Translations under genes and position numbers: made by a program
Notes under the pieces: generated by a model
Told to the model about the DNA's origin: nothing
Seen by the model: only the letters and a program-made list of their open reading frames with translations
Database searches by the model: none
Source: an uncultured Draconibacterium sp.
GTDB taxonomy: Bacteria; Bacteroidota; Bacteroidia; Bacteroidales; Prolixibacteraceae
Reading direction: 5' to 3'
DNA length: 64,000 nt
Assembly: GCF_913063105.1 (NCBI RefSeq)
Contig: NZ_CAJXYQ010000009.1
Coordinates: forward strand, 62,001 to 126,000
In this document: piece after piece, positions 27,244 through 37,186 of the stretch
Layout: every line of letters begins with the position of its first letter
Position numbering within the stretch: position 1 is the first letter of the stretch

Positions 27244-30200
27244 ATGTATTTAAAAAAAGAACTTTATAGCCTGATTAAATCCGACGAAAGTATTTTTGAT
27301 TTTATACAGGAAGGTGCGCTCGATGGCCTGTGGTATTGGGATTTGGAAAACCCCGAAAACGAATGGATGAATAAACGGTTTTGGGAAGTTCTGGGGTACA
27401 ATCCTAACGAGATGCCACATAAAGCCAGTGCCTGGCAACACATAATAAACCAGGATGATTTAAAAAAAGCTTTGGAAAAGGTTCAGCAACATTTGGCTGA
27501 TCCTGATATTCCGTACGACCAGGAAGTACGCTATGCCCACAAAAATGGTTCTACCGTATGGGTGCGTTGCCGCGGAATAGCTATTCGCGATAAAAATGGC
27601 AAGGCTACACGTATGTTGGGAGCTCATCAGAATATAACTGCCCTAAAAAATACAGAAGAAAAACTGCGCGAGGAAGAACAACAACTTCGCAAAAATGAAG
27701 AACTGTACCATTTTATTACTGAGAATACCAGCGATGTTATTCGTTATCAAACACTTGCCGGAGAATTTAGTTACATTTCTCCAAACATTAAAGAGCTAAC
27801 AGGATATACTTTTAAAGAATACCTGAATTTTGGGCCACTGGAAAATGTTGTTCCCGAAGATCATCAGATTCTAAAACAAGCTGTTCACGATTTTAGGAAT
27901 GGTAAAGATGCATTAACGGTAGAATATCGAATATATCATAAAAATGGAAACCAGATATGGGTGCAATCCCGTATTAAAGCCATTCGCGATGAGCACGGTA
28001 AAGCGCATTCATTACTGTCCACCTCAAACGATATTACTGCACAAAAGCAACTACAAATTCAACTTGCTGAAAGCGAAGCCAGGTTCAGATCGATTGTGGA
28101 AAATTCGACTCCCATTATATTTTCAATTGACAGGAGTGGTAAGTTCATTCTGTCAGAAGGCAAAAGTTTATCGGTACTAGGCTTAAAGCCCGGGCAGGTG
28201 GTAGGTATGTCTGCTTTTGAGCTTTACAAAGATTTTCCGGAAATAGTGCATGGTATTAAAGAAGCACTGGCCGGCAAAACCCATAGGGAAACCATAAATG
28301 TTGGGGACGCATATTTTGATATTTTTTACTCCCCCAACAAAGATGCAGCGGGCAATATCGCTTCAATTACCGGCATGGCAATAGATATTACCGAGCGAAA
28401 AGCCAATCAGGCAAAACTCAAAAATATTATTGAGAGGAGCACTAATCTTTTCTATTCTCACTCAGTAAACGGAAAAATGACTTTTATTAGTCCGCAGGCC
28501 AAAGAAGTGCTGGGTTACGAACTGGAAGATTTGATGAAACATTGGACAAATTTTATTACAGACAACCCAATGAACACAAAGGCCATGGAGTATACACGAA
28601 AAGCTATTGAAACAGGACTCCGACAACCACCCTATGAGCTTGAAATGCAACGAAGAGATGGACGAAAGCTTATGGTGGAAGTTCGGGAAGCACCGGTGGT
28701 TGAAAATGGAAGGGTGGTGTCTATTGTTGGTGCTTTAGCCGATATTACCGAACGAAAAGCTTTTCAGGAGGCGTTGTTGAAATCGGAGGACAACTACAAA
28801 GCGCTTTCAGAAAATGCAAAACATATAATTTTAAGGCACAAGCTTAGCGGAGAAATTACCTACGCCAATAAGTACGCTGTGAACTACCTGGGAATACCTA
28901 AAGAGAAATTAATTGGAACCGATATTAAACAATTAATTGGTGGCAAGGTTAGAGAAGAGCAAATTAAGCAGATCAAACTCTTTAAAGAAGGCAAATATGA
29001 TAAAAACTACAGTCACCAAACTGAAGTAACGCTTGACTTACCCAGTGGCGAAAAACGTTTCTTAGATGTTATTGCCAATCCAATTTCTACAGCAGATGAA
29101 GAAGATTCAATACTTATTTCTGCTTATGATATTACTGAACGAAAGCAAGCCGAAATTGAGTTAATTCGAGCCAAAGAAAAAGCAGAAGAAAGCGATCGGT
29201 TAAAATCGGCTTTTCTGGCAAATATGAGCCACGAGATTCGCACCCCAATGAATGGTATTCTGGGATTTGCCAATTTGCTGCAAGAGCCCGGTCTGTCAGG
29301 AAGCACGCAAAAGAAATACATCGAGCTCATCGAGAAAAGCGGAAAGCGCATGCTCAATATCATAAACGACATTATTGATATCTCGAAAATTGAGGCCGGC
29401 TTAATGGATTTTAATTCGGTAGAAACCAATATAAACGAGCAGATTGAATACATCTACACTTTTTTTAAACCCGAGGCCGAAGCAAAAGGGCTTACTCTTT
29501 CCTTCAGTTGCCCACTACCTGCACAGGATGCCAGAATTAGAACCGATCGTGAAAAAGTATATGCAATTCTTTCTAATCTTGTAAAAAACGCTATAAAATA
29601 CACACAAAGCGGGTCGATAGCATTGGGGTATAGCCTAAAAAATAAGAATTGGACTAACCAACTGGAATTTTATGTAAAGGATACCGGAATTGGGATTCCG
29701 AAAGACCGGCAGGAAATGATATTCGACCGTTTTATACAGGCGGATATTGAAGATAAAATGGCACAACAGGGAGCTGGATTAGGTTTGGCAATAACCAAAG
29801 CCTACGTAGAAAAGCTTGGTGGCCAAATAAAGGTAGAAAGCGAACAAGGCAAAGGCTCTTGTTTTTACTTTACACTGCCATATTATGCAGAACAGGAGGT
29901 GAAACACCCAGCAAATGAGAATATTGCAGCAGAGACTGGCAAAACAATTCCGAAATTGAAAATACTGATTGCCGAAGATGATGAAGTATCGGAATTGTTG
30001 CTTAAGGAAACCATAAAAATGTACGGAAGGGAGATTTTAAAAGTTAAAACAGGTACTGATGCTGTTATGGCTTGTCGTAATAATACTGACCTCGACCTGA
30101 TACTAATGGATATTAGGATGCCTGAAATGGACGGATATCAGGCAGTAAAAGAAATCCGAAGTTTTAATAAAGAGGTGATTATTATTGCACAAACTGCTTA

Positions 30201-30324
30201 TGGACTATCGGGCGAAAAAGAAAAAGCAATTAAAACAGGATGTAACGACTACATTGCAAAACCCATTGCTGCATCTCAATTGCAGGCGCTTCTACAAAAA
30301 TATTTTGCTGAAAATCTGAAATAA
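27244..30324 (+). CDS. Multi-PAS hybrid histidine kinase with receiver domain
   Basis: 1026 residues from the ATG at 27244 (a TTG at 27187 would add 19 residues). No signal peptide or membrane helix, so it is predicted cytoplasmic. Five PAS domains in a row (about 10-135, 145-275, 285-395, 400-525, 530-650) lead to HisKA with the phosphorylated His in [10 protein letters not shown], a HATPase domain (N box LVKNAIKYT, G boxes DTGIGIP and GAGLGLAI), and a C-terminal receiver (about 905-1025) with the Asp in LILMDIRMPEMDG. It should autophosphorylate and pass the phosphate to its own receiver and on to an unknown Hpt or regulator. It closely resembles the kinases at 54965 and 58692. Input signal unknown. 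Confidence 0.92.
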   Translation: MYLKKELYSLIKSDESIFDFIQEGALDGLWYWDLENPENEWMNKRFWEVLGYNPNEMPHKASAWQHIINQDDLKKALEKVQQHLADPDIPYDQEVRYAHKNGSTVWVRCRGIAIRDKNGKATRMLGAHQNITALKNTEEKLREEEQQLRKNEELYHFITENTSDVIRYQTLAGEFSYISPNIKELTGYTFKEYLNFGPLENVVPEDHQILKQAVHDFRNGKDALTVEYRIYHKNGNQIWVQSRIKAIRDEHGKAHSLLSTSNDITAQKQLQIQLAESEARFRSIVENSTPIIFSIDRSGKFILSEGKSLSVLGLKPGQVVGMSAFELYKDFPEIVHGIKEALAGKTHRETINVGDAYFDIFYSPNKDAAGNIASITGMAIDITERKANQAKLKNIIERSTNLFYSHSVNGKMTFISPQAKEVLGYELEDLMKHWTNFITDNPMNTKAMEYTRKAIETGLRQPPYELEMQRRDGRKLMVEVREAPVVENGRVVSIVGALADITERKAFQEALLKSEDNYKALSENAKHIILRHKLSGEITYANKYAVNYLGIPKEKLIGTDIKQLIGGKVREEQIKQIKLFKEGKYDKNYSHQTEVTLDLPSGEKRFLDVIANPISTADEEDSILISAYDITERKQAEIELIRAKEKAEESDRLKSAFLANMSHEIRTPMNGILGFANLLQEPGLSGSTQKKYIELIEKSGKRMLNIINDIIDISKIEAGLMDFNSVETNINEQIEYIYTFFKPEAEAKGLTLSFSCPLPAQDARIRTDREKVYAILSNLVKNAIKYTQSGSIALGYSLKNKNWTNQLEFYVKDTGIGIPKDRQEMIFDRFIQADIEDKMAQQGAGLGLAITKAYVEKLGGQIKVESEQGKGSCFYFTLPYYAEQEVKHPANENIAAETGKTIPKLKILIAEDDEVSELLLKETIKMYGREILKVKTGTDAVMACRNNTDLDLILMDIRMPEMDGYQAVKEIRSFNKEVIIIAQTAYGLSGEKEKAIKTGCNDYIAKPIAASQLQALLQKYFAENLK

Positions 30325-30579
30325 TACCGCAGGTATTGCTAAAAAAATGAGTTGTGAGAGTTTGTAAAAGCTTATTTTCATAAAATATTTTTAATTTTAC
30401 GCATATTAGTTAGGTTCTCAACATGCATTAAACATTGCATATGTTCAGTAAATAGTCTATGATTAAAGACGTGTAGAACTGCAAGGTCTGTCATAAACTT
30501 TGAATACAATATGGTTAGTTGTATGTGGTGCTGTTACAATATGTTAGATTGTAAAACATAATAATTTGAAATCAACCAA

Positions 30580-31071
30580 ATGAATTTGAAACTCCAAATT
30601 AAACCTGTCTTGCTATTGTTAATTGTGGTATTAAGCGCCTGTAGCGATGATGATGAGGGTTTGCAGCATCGTGATATTGCCGGAACCTATCAGCTTACCG
30701 AAACCAGTTGGGCAGGGCTATATGCCGATGAAAATGGTGCTGCAACCATTGGTGAAATTAGCACAAGTGATTGTGATTTGCACTCGAGCATTGAAATTTC
30801 AAAAAGGGGCGAAGTTACCCTTATCGAATATACGGGTGAAAGCTGTTCCATTCAAAACATAAAAACCGGTAATTGGGTGGTTACGCAAACTTTTTTTGGA
30901 AGCTTCATTGGCGAAATACAATTTGAGGGCGACGACCGGTTGTTTAACCTGCTTGAAATTGAACACCAGGAAAATACCATAACCGATATCCGGATTACAC
31001 ATGATGTAGTTGACCTGCCCGAAAATTACGAGAATTTGATTTACCGGTGGGAATACTCAAGGATTGAATAA
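30580..31071 (+). CDS. Small lipoprotein, lipocalin-like
   Basis: 163 residues. Lipoprotein signal MNLKLQIKPVLLLLIVVLSAC (Cys 21) followed by SDDDEG, typical of surface-directed Bacteroidota lipoproteins. The remainder has the shape of a lipocalin-like domain: an early IAGTYQLTETSW strand and later GEVTLIEYTGESC and GEIQFEGDDRLFNLLEIE strands. Two cysteines (near 68 and 88) could form a disulphide. Function unknown. Convergent with the gene at 31105. Confidence 0.75.
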   Translation: MNLKLQIKPVLLLLIVVLSACSDDDEGLQHRDIAGTYQLTETSWAGLYADENGAATIGEISTSDCDLHSSIEISKRGEVTLIEYTGESCSIQNIKTGNWVVTQTFFGSFIGEIQFEGDDRLFNLLEIEHQENTITDIRITHDVVDLPENYENLIYRWEYSRIE

Positions 31072-31104
31072 GAGAATAAGTTTATACTAGTTGCCTGGTT
31101 GCGT

Positions 31105-32370
31105 TTACGTTTTCCTCTTCTTCTTTTTAGCTGCCGGAAACAATACATTGTTCAAAATTAAGCGATAGCCCGGCGAGTTGGGGTGCAGGCTCAGGTCAGT
31201 TGGCGGGTCGCCAATAAGGTGGCGGTAGTCTTCAGGGTCGTGGCCACCATAAAAGGTCCAGAATCCTTTGCCCTGTTCGCCATGGATGTAGCGGGCTTCG
31301 TTGGCTGGTTTGTTTTCGCCCATCACCAGCACATTCGATTTTAATACCTCTTTTCGATAGGCTGTGGTTTGCCCCATAAAGCCTTTAATCAGGTTGTGGT
31401 GGTTTTGGCAAAGCATGGTTGGTATGGGGTCCCATTTGGCCGAAAAATCGAATAAGGTGAAAAAATCGTTTTCGCGGGCCACATGCCGGTGGTCGGTAGC
31501 ATCGATATCTGAAAACTCGTACACATAGGGGCTTTTTTCCAGCTTAAAATTTTCGAAAGCAAAGGTATTGCCATAATCGAGTTTTTCGTCAGCGTTGGCT
31601 TCCATCGGGTCGCCATCAAACATATTCTCGCAAATATCAACACCTATCGAGGCCAGCGAAATATCGTAAGTGTCGGTTGCGGCACACATGGCAAACAAAA
31701 AGCCACCATTTTGCACATATTTCTGAATTTCGCGGGTAACAAACGATTTCATTTCCGATACTTTCATAAAACCCAGCATCGAGGCCAGCTCCTTATTGAT
31801 GCGCACTTCTTGCTGGTACCAGGGCATGTGCTGGTACGAACGCCAAAACTTCCCGTGTTGCCCCGTAAAATCTTCGTGGTGCAGGTGCAGCCAGTCGTAT
31901 TCGGTAAGGTCGCCATTTATAATTTCTTCGTCGTAAATAATATCGTAATCAATCTCGGCATAGCTTAGTACCAAAGTTACGGCATCGTCCCATGGCTGTT
32001 TATTCGGTGGCGAATACACTGCAATTTTTGGTGCCTTGTTCATTGCCACCGCATCCTGGTTTACATCGGGCTGGGCAATTTCGTTTAAAATTCCCGATGC
32101 CTGCACATCACTGATGGTTTCGAAACTCACCCCTCGTATTACGCACTCGTTTTCAATTTCGGGGTAGTGTTGCATTAAAAAACTGCCGCCCCGGTAATTT
32201 AAAAGCCACTTTACCTCCACATCTTTTTGAAGTACCCAGTAGGCAATGCCGTATGATTTTAGGTGATCTTTTTGCAGCTCATCCATTGGTATCAGCAGAT
32301 GAATGGCACCGGCATGTACTGAAAGAAAAAGCAGTACCGGCAACAAGAATATTTTTAGTGGCGTGCGCAT
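31105..32370 (-). CDS. Secreted conserved protein with glutamine-amidotransferase-like fold (function unknown)
   Basis: 421 residues from the ATG at 32370, chosen because the sequence after it is a signal peptide (MRTPLKIFLLPVLLFLSVHAGA). The mature protein starts HLLIPMDELQKDHLKSYGIAYWVL and continues through a Rossmann-like part (KIAVYSPPNKQPWDDAVTLVL, DYDIIYDEEI, YDWLHLHHEDF, GGFLFAMCAATDTYDISL) resembling ThuA/GATase1 folds. It ends in a lysine/arginine tail. I recall homologues being labelled asparagine synthetase B in databases, but no AsnB domain is visible and the protein is exported, so that name looks wrong. Activity unknown. Confidence 0.75.
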   Translation of the reverse strand: MRTPLKIFLLPVLLFLSVHAGAIHLLIPMDELQKDHLKSYGIAYWVLQKDVEVKWLLNYRGGSFLMQHYPEIENECVIRGVSFETISDVQASGILNEIAQPDVNQDAVAMNKAPKIAVYSPPNKQPWDDAVTLVLSYAEIDYDIIYDEEIINGDLTEYDWLHLHHEDFTGQHGKFWRSYQHMPWYQQEVRINKELASMLGFMKVSEMKSFVTREIQKYVQNGGFLFAMCAATDTYDISLASIGVDICENMFDGDPMEANADEKLDYGNTFAFENFKLEKSPYVYEFSDIDATDHRHVARENDFFTLFDFSAKWDPIPTMLCQNHHNLIKGFMGQTTAYRKEVLKSNVLVMGENKPANEARYIHGEQGKGFWTFYGGHDPEDYRHLIGDPPTDLSLHPNSPGYRLILNNVLFPAAKKKKRKT

Positions 32371-32503
32371 TTGTTTTTGTATTAGTACATTTAACAAGGC
32401 ATTTGGTTCATTCGGTTTTTCAATTTCAGAACGAAGCAGCACCCGGTTCTATTGTTGCCAGAAATCATCCGTAAAAAACCGTTAATCATTATTTTTTAGT
32501 TGT

Positions 32504-34036
32504 TTAAAACGGTGCATCGCTGGTTGATGTATTTTGTTTGTCGAATCCGCTATTGGTGGTCATTCCGGCAGCCATGTCATCATCATCCTCATTCATTGAT
32601 GAGCCAAAGGTTTGTACCTGACCTGAGAAATCGCCATGATCGAACTGCGGATCGAGATCGGAGAACCGGGCCATTTCTTTCTGGAAACGCAATGGTACAT
32701 CGGCTGTGGCACCGTTACGGTGTTTGGCAATAATCAATTCGGCTATACCCAACAAGGAGTTCCCCGATTCGTCTTCCGTAATTCCAAAATACTCGGGGCG
32801 GTGAATAAAACATACAATATCAGCATCCTGCTCAATTGCTCCCGATTCACGCAGGTCAGACAGCTGTGGGCGTTTTCCCTCGCGCGATTCAACGGCACGG
32901 CTTAACTGCGACAGGGCAATAATAGGTACATCCAGCTCTTTGGCAATGGCTTTCAGCGAGCGCGAAATCATACTCACTTCCTGTTCCCTGCTTCCGCGCG
33001 TGTCGTTTCCGGCAGTCATCAGCTGCAGGTAATCAACAATAATAATGTCAACATCGTGCTGCATTTTCAGGCGCCGGCACTTGGCCCTGAATTCAAAAAT
33101 AGAGAGGGCCGGCGTATCGTCAATAAAAATAGGTGCTTCGTCCAGCGTTTTAATCCGCTGGTTTAGCTGTGCCCATTCGTAGTCTTCCAGCTTACCGGTT
33201 TTAATTTTTTCGCCACCCAGTTCCGACTCCGCTGAAATTAAACGGTTTACCAATTGTAACGACGACATCTCGAGCGAAAAAATCGCCACGGCCTGCCGGT
33301 GGTCAACCGCCATGTTTCGGGCCATGGATAGCACAAAGGCCGTTTTACCCATTGCCGGACGTGCAGCCAGAATAACCAGTGCCGAACGTTCCCACCCCGA
33401 GGTAATCCGGTCAACGGCGGTAAATCCTGAAGGAACTCCGCTTAGGCCGTCTGGTTTGCTCCGGGCCGCCTCAATTTGAAGCACTGCCTGGTTAAGAATG
33501 GGTTTAATGGGCACGGTTTCTTTTTTGATATTCCCTTCTGAAACCTGGAATAGAGCCGATTCTGAAAAATCAATCAGGTCGTCTACATCCAGGGTATCAT
33601 CGTAGGCTTTGGTTTGAATCTCCGATGAAACGCGAATGAGTTCGCGCTGCATAAACTTCTGTGCAATTATTCGGGCATGAAACTCGAGGTGAGCTGCCGA
33701 TGCTACACGCCGGGTAAGCTGGGTAATGTAGGCCGGGCCGCCAACTTCGTCCAGCTGGTTGCGGTCTTTTAGCTCTTGGGTAACCATTAACAGGTCAACC
33801 GGTTTTTCTTTCCCCGACAGGCTTTTTATGGCATCAAAAATTTTTCGGTGTTCTTCCTTATAAAAACTGTTGGAGTCGATGGTGTCGGCCACAGTTACGT
33901 AGGCGTCGCGCTCTAGCATAAGTGCCCCAAGCACCGCTTCTTCCACATCAATTGCCTGCGGCGGAAGTTTGCCGTATTGGGCATTAATTTGCTCTACTGT
34001 ATTTTGTTGCTGATTGTTGTTTTTTCGTTGTGCCAT
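32504..34036 (-). CDS. dnaB: Replicative DNA helicase
   Basis: 510 residues. N-terminal DnaB domain (about 20-125; PPQAIDVEEAVLGALML) and a RecA-like C-terminal domain with Walker A ARPAMGKTAF, Walker B DIIIVDYLQLM and the SREGKRPQLSDLRESGAIEQDAD segment, all diagnostic. It unwinds DNA at the replication fork. The C-terminal tail after the ATPase is acidic (NEDDDDMAAG) and ends in DAPF. No intein. A TTG-N20-TATTTTTG promoter lies upstream on the minus strand. Confidence 0.97.
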   Translation of the reverse strand: MAQRKNNNQQQNTVEQINAQYGKLPPQAIDVEEAVLGALMLERDAYVTVADTIDSNSFYKEEHRKIFDAIKSLSGKEKPVDLLMVTQELKDRNQLDEVGGPAYITQLTRRVASAAHLEFHARIIAQKFMQRELIRVSSEIQTKAYDDTLDVDDLIDFSESALFQVSEGNIKKETVPIKPILNQAVLQIEAARSKPDGLSGVPSGFTAVDRITSGWERSALVILAARPAMGKTAFVLSMARNMAVDHRQAVAIFSLEMSSLQLVNRLISAESELGGEKIKTGKLEDYEWAQLNQRIKTLDEAPIFIDDTPALSIFEFRAKCRRLKMQHDVDIIIVDYLQLMTAGNDTRGSREQEVSMISRSLKAIAKELDVPIIALSQLSRAVESREGKRPQLSDLRESGAIEQDADIVCFIHRPEYFGITEDESGNSLLGIAELIIAKHRNGATADVPLRFQKEMARFSDLDPQFDHGDFSGQVQTFGSSMNEDDDDMAAGMTTNSGFDKQNTSTSDAPF

Positions 34037-34086
34037 AGTTTTGAATGTACTTCAAGTGTTTTCCGCAGACCTGTTTAAGCAGACCT

Positions 34087-34117
34087 CAAAAATAGAAATT
34101 AACGGTGCTTGTAACAA
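34087..34117 (-). promoter_or_regulatory. Promoter of dnaB
   Basis: On the minus strand TTG (34115-34117) and TATTTTTG (34087-34094) are 20 bp apart, a full Bacteroidota sigma-factor promoter. The start codon lies 50 bp downstream. Confidence 0.65.
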
Positions 34118-34169
34118 GTGAATCTTTTCTTGATTTTCAACGGGTGCTATTCACAATTGTTAATAGGTT

Positions 34170-35159
34170 TTACGCCAGCTTGTCTTCAATAATTTGTGTA
34201 ATTATTGTTTGCAACGTACTTCCCATTGCTGCAATTTGTTGCGGAATAAAGCTGGTTGCTGTCATTCCGGGGGTGGTGTTTACTTCCAAAAAATAGAACT
34301 CATTGTTTTTTAAAATGAAGTCGACACGCACAATGCCCGAGCATTCACATAAATCGTAAATGTCGGCTGTTAGCTTTTTACATTTTGCTGTAAGCTCTTC
34401 AGGCAGGCGGGCAGGGGTAATTTCTTCGGTAGCTCCCGGCGTATATTTGGCTTCGTAGTCGAAAAATTCGTTTTGCGGAATTACTTCGGTAATCGGGAAG
34501 ATTACTTTTTTGCCTCCTAAACGAACGGCGCCACAGGTAAACTCGTGGCCATCAATAAACTGCTCTACAAGCGCTTCATCGCTTTCTTGCCAGGCTTTTT
34601 CAATAGCGGCCTTTATCTGGCTTACTTCTTTTACCTTGGTAATTCCAAAACTCGATCCTCCGGCATTGGGTTTTATAAACAGCGGAAGGCCCAGTTGCCC
34701 GGCAATTGCTTCCGGATGTATTGTTTCGCCGGTTTTAAATTTTTGAGAAACCGCCATTTTAATACCAAAGGTACGCAGGTAGTTGTTGCAAAACCATTTA
34801 TTAAAGGTTAGCGACGATGAATGCACATTACAGGTAGAATACGGAATATTCAACAACTCGAAATACCCCTGCAGAATTCCGTCCTCGCCTGGTGTGCCGT
34901 GGATAGTGATGTAGGCAAAATCGAATTTGATTTTTTTCCCATCGCAGGTAAAGCTAAAATCAGCTTTATCAACTTCGGCAATTTTCTTTTCGTCCTGAAA
35001 AACATCCCATTGTTGCCCCTGCATTTGCACCAGCCAGCGATTAAATTTTTTAGTATCAATGGCTTTTAAAATATTGGCACCGCTTTTAACCGATACAACA
35101 AATTCTGATGAATCGCCACCGGCAATTACAGCTATATTGGGTAGTTGTGTTTTACTCAT
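34170..35159 (-). CDS. ddl: D-alanine-D-alanine ligase
   Basis: 329 residues with an ATP-grasp fold. N-terminal NIAVIAGGDSSEFVVS, the ATP loop KPNAGGSSFGITKV, ALVEQFIDGHEFTCGA and the C-terminal RVDFILKNNEFYFLEVNTTPGMT are present. It ligates two D-alanines for the peptidoglycan precursor that MurF uses. It is the last gene of a three-gene operon with the RluA-type pseudouridine synthase (8-bp overlap) and a PASTA-domain membrane protein. The D-alanine it needs is supplied by the alanine racemase fused to MurF elsewhere in this window. Confidence 0.95.
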   Translation of the reverse strand: MSKTQLPNIAVIAGGDSSEFVVSVKSGANILKAIDTKKFNRWLVQMQGQQWDVFQDEKKIAEVDKADFSFTCDGKKIKFDFAYITIHGTPGEDGILQGYFELLNIPYSTCNVHSSSLTFNKWFCNNYLRTFGIKMAVSQKFKTGETIHPEAIAGQLGLPLFIKPNAGGSSFGITKVKEVSQIKAAIEKAWQESDEALVEQFIDGHEFTCGAVRLGGKKVIFPITEVIPQNEFFDYEAKYTPGATEEITPARLPEELTAKCKKLTADIYDLCECSGIVRVDFILKNNEFYFLEVNTTPGMTATSFIPQQIAAMGSTLQTIITQIIEDKLA

Positions 35160-36192
35160 TTCTGTTTGCTATATAATTTTCCCATTTATCAATTGCGCTG
35201 GTCATATCTTCTGGCAGCTCCGAATTGAATAACATTTTTTCTCCTGTTGTGGGATGAATAAACCCAAGAGTTTTGGCATGAAGCGCCTGGCGGGGTAAGG
35301 TTTTAAAACAATTTTGTACAAACTGGCGGTATTTGCTAAACGTGGTACCGCGCAGAATTTTATCGCCACCGTAGTTGGCATCGTTAAACAGGGGGTGGTT
35401 TATGTGTTTCATGTGCACTCTAATCTGGTGTGTGCGTCCGGTTTCCAGTCGGCATTCAACCAGCGTAACGTAGCCAATGCGGCGTAGTACTTTGTAGTGC
35501 GTTACGGCATGTTTTCCATAATCTTCTTCCGGAAAAACGGTAAATACCTGTCGGTTTTTCAGGCTTCGCCCAATGTGGCCGGTAATGGTTCCTTCGTCGT
35601 CTTTTACACTGCCCCATACCAGTGCATGGTAGCGGCGCTCGGTTGTTTTTTCAAAAAATTGCAGGGCTAGTTTATTCTTGGCCATTTCGGTTTTTGCCAC
35701 TACTAAAAGACCCGAGGTATCTTTATCGATGCGGTGCACCAACCCGGGGCGCGGGTCTTCGCTGTTAAATAAAGGCAGGTCTTTAAAGTACCAGGCTAAG
35801 GCGTTTACAAGTGTTCCGGTGTAATTGCCATGCCCGGGGTGTACTACCAGGCCTGGAGGTTTATTGATTACAATTAACTGGTCGTCTTCGTAAACAATAT
35901 TTAAGGGAATATCTTCAGGTATAATTTTTAACTCCCTGCGCGGAAAGTCCATTACAATTATAATTTCTTCTCCGGGTTTTACTTTATAGTTGGGCTTTAC
36001 GGCATTCCCGTCTACCAGAATATTTCCGGCATCGGCAGCGGCCTGAATACGGCTTCGTGAAGCGTTTTCAATTCGGTTGGAAAGAAATTTGTCAATCCGA
36101 AGTGGCGATTGCCCGGGATCTACCGATAAGCGGTAGTGTTCATACAAACCACCTTCTTCCAGTTCGTCATTCTCCTGCGTGTAGTCTTCCAT
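35152..36192 (-). CDS. RluA-family 23S rRNA pseudouridine synthase (RluD-like)
   Basis: 346 residues. N-terminal S4 domain (about 30-95; RIDKFLSNRIENASRSRIQ) and a pseudouridine synthase domain with the catalytic Asp in HRIDKDTSGLLVVAK, and the GRTHQIRVHMKHINHP motif. The S4-containing type corresponds to RluD/RluC proteins acting on large-subunit rRNA. It overlaps ddl by 8 bp and starts 4 bp after the PASTA gene, so it is in the same operon. An rRNA enzyme in a cell-wall operon is common in Bacteroidota, and the reason is not known. Confidence 0.92.
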   Translation of the reverse strand: MEDYTQENDELEEGGLYEHYRLSVDPGQSPLRIDKFLSNRIENASRSRIQAAADAGNILVDGNAVKPNYKVKPGEEIIIVMDFPRRELKIIPEDIPLNIVYEDDQLIVINKPPGLVVHPGHGNYTGTLVNALAWYFKDLPLFNSEDPRPGLVHRIDKDTSGLLVVAKTEMAKNKLALQFFEKTTERRYHALVWGSVKDDEGTITGHIGRSLKNRQVFTVFPEEDYGKHAVTHYKVLRRIGYVTLVECRLETGRTHQIRVHMKHINHPLFNDANYGGDKILRGTTFSKYRQFVQNCFKTLPRQALHAKTLGFIHPTTGEKMLFNSELPEDMTSAIDKWENYIANRNE

Positions 36193-36196
36193 GGTG

Positions 36197-37003
36197 TTAT
36201 AAATTTCTTTCGTAGGCTTTGTTTATTTTTTCTTCATCGGTGGTTAACCAAATATCAACCGACGAACCTGTTTCAATTTGTTTGGTAAATTTCGGGTTTG
36301 GCAGTTGTTTCCATATTTTTGCACTTAACGAGTCTTCCGCTGTTTCTAATGTTTTATCGAAAATTATTGCACCGGTATTCAGTAATGCATCGGTAAGTGT
36401 TGATTGTGCTTCCTGCAGTGTAAAACCGGTAAGGTCGGGTAGTGCGGTTTTCATATTTCCCTGGCTGCGTCCAATAACCAGGTCGAGGTTGGTGCCTTTA
36501 ATAATTTTTTTCCCTTCAGTTACCTCAACCGAATCTTGCATAACTTTTAATACCAGGTCGTTGTACTCTGATGGTTGGTAGTAAATATTTTCAACCTGTG
36601 AGCCAAGTGCCTGAATAAGCACCTGCGCCTGCCGGAAAGAAATATCGGTTAATCGCGGCAGGATGACCTTTTCTGGTTCAAGCGAATTTATTGTAAGCCT
36701 GATCACCCGGTTTTCTTTAACTCGTGAGTTGGCAAGTGGCAGCTGGTCGACAATTGTTCCGGGGGCAAAGTTTTTGTTGTAAACCGAATCGATTACCTCA
36801 ACTCTAAGCTTGTTGGCCCGGGCACTCATGCTTGCCTCCTCGAGGTTTAAGCCTGTTAATGCCGGAACGGGGTATGAAATGCCGTGTTTGGTATAAAACA
36901 TTAAGCTTTTTAATGTTACAAACAGCACAATGGCTACCAGCACAATGGCAACAAAAAAGTGTTTGATAAAAGTACGGCTAGTGATAAATTTTCCTAAACT
37001 CAT
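36197..37003 (-). CDS. Membrane-anchored PASTA-domain protein
   Basis: 268 residues. A short cytoplasmic N-terminus, one membrane helix (about 14-36; HFFVAIVLVAIVLFVTL), then three periplasmic PASTA repeats (about 45-110, 113-183, 188-255), each starting with a proline-containing segment (PVPALTGLNLEEASM, LPRLTDISFRQAQV, LPDLTGFTLQEAQS). PASTA domains bind peptidoglycan fragments in kinases of Gram-positive bacteria. Here no kinase domain is attached. Cotranscription with ddl supports a role in cell-wall synthesis or sensing. A TATTTTTG sequence lies 30 bp upstream (37033-37040, minus strand). Confidence 0.88.
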   Translation of the reverse strand: MSLGKFITSRTFIKHFFVAIVLVAIVLFVTLKSLMFYTKHGISYPVPALTGLNLEEASMSARANKLRVEVIDSVYNKNFAPGTIVDQLPLANSRVKENRVIRLTINSLEPEKVILPRLTDISFRQAQVLIQALGSQVENIYYQPSEYNDLVLKVMQDSVEVTEGKKIIKGTNLDLVIGRSQGNMKTALPDLTGFTLQEAQSTLTDALLNTGAIIFDKTLETAEDSLSAKIWKQLPNPKFTKQIETGSSVDIWLTTDEEKINKAYERNL

Positions 37004-37186
37004 AGCAGTTTTATGGTACTTATTAAAGAGAACAAAAATAAGTCAAAAAAAGTATGTTGAAAGGATTTTGGACAGAAACAAACATCAAATAAGTGCAGAA
37101 TGTGTGAAAGTTGACCTTTTCGACATTTTAAAATGGGATGGTAAGAATATTGGAGGTGGCGCACCTTTACAAGCATGTATAAACAC

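Noticed and set aside
30323..30337. AATACC-GCA-GGTATT palindrome at the end of the first hybrid kinase
   Set aside because: Short stem without a T-run, so it is not a convincing terminator.
32480..32515. Possible terminator after dnaB
   Set aside because: Only a 6-bp stem with a long loop, overlapping the end of the gene.
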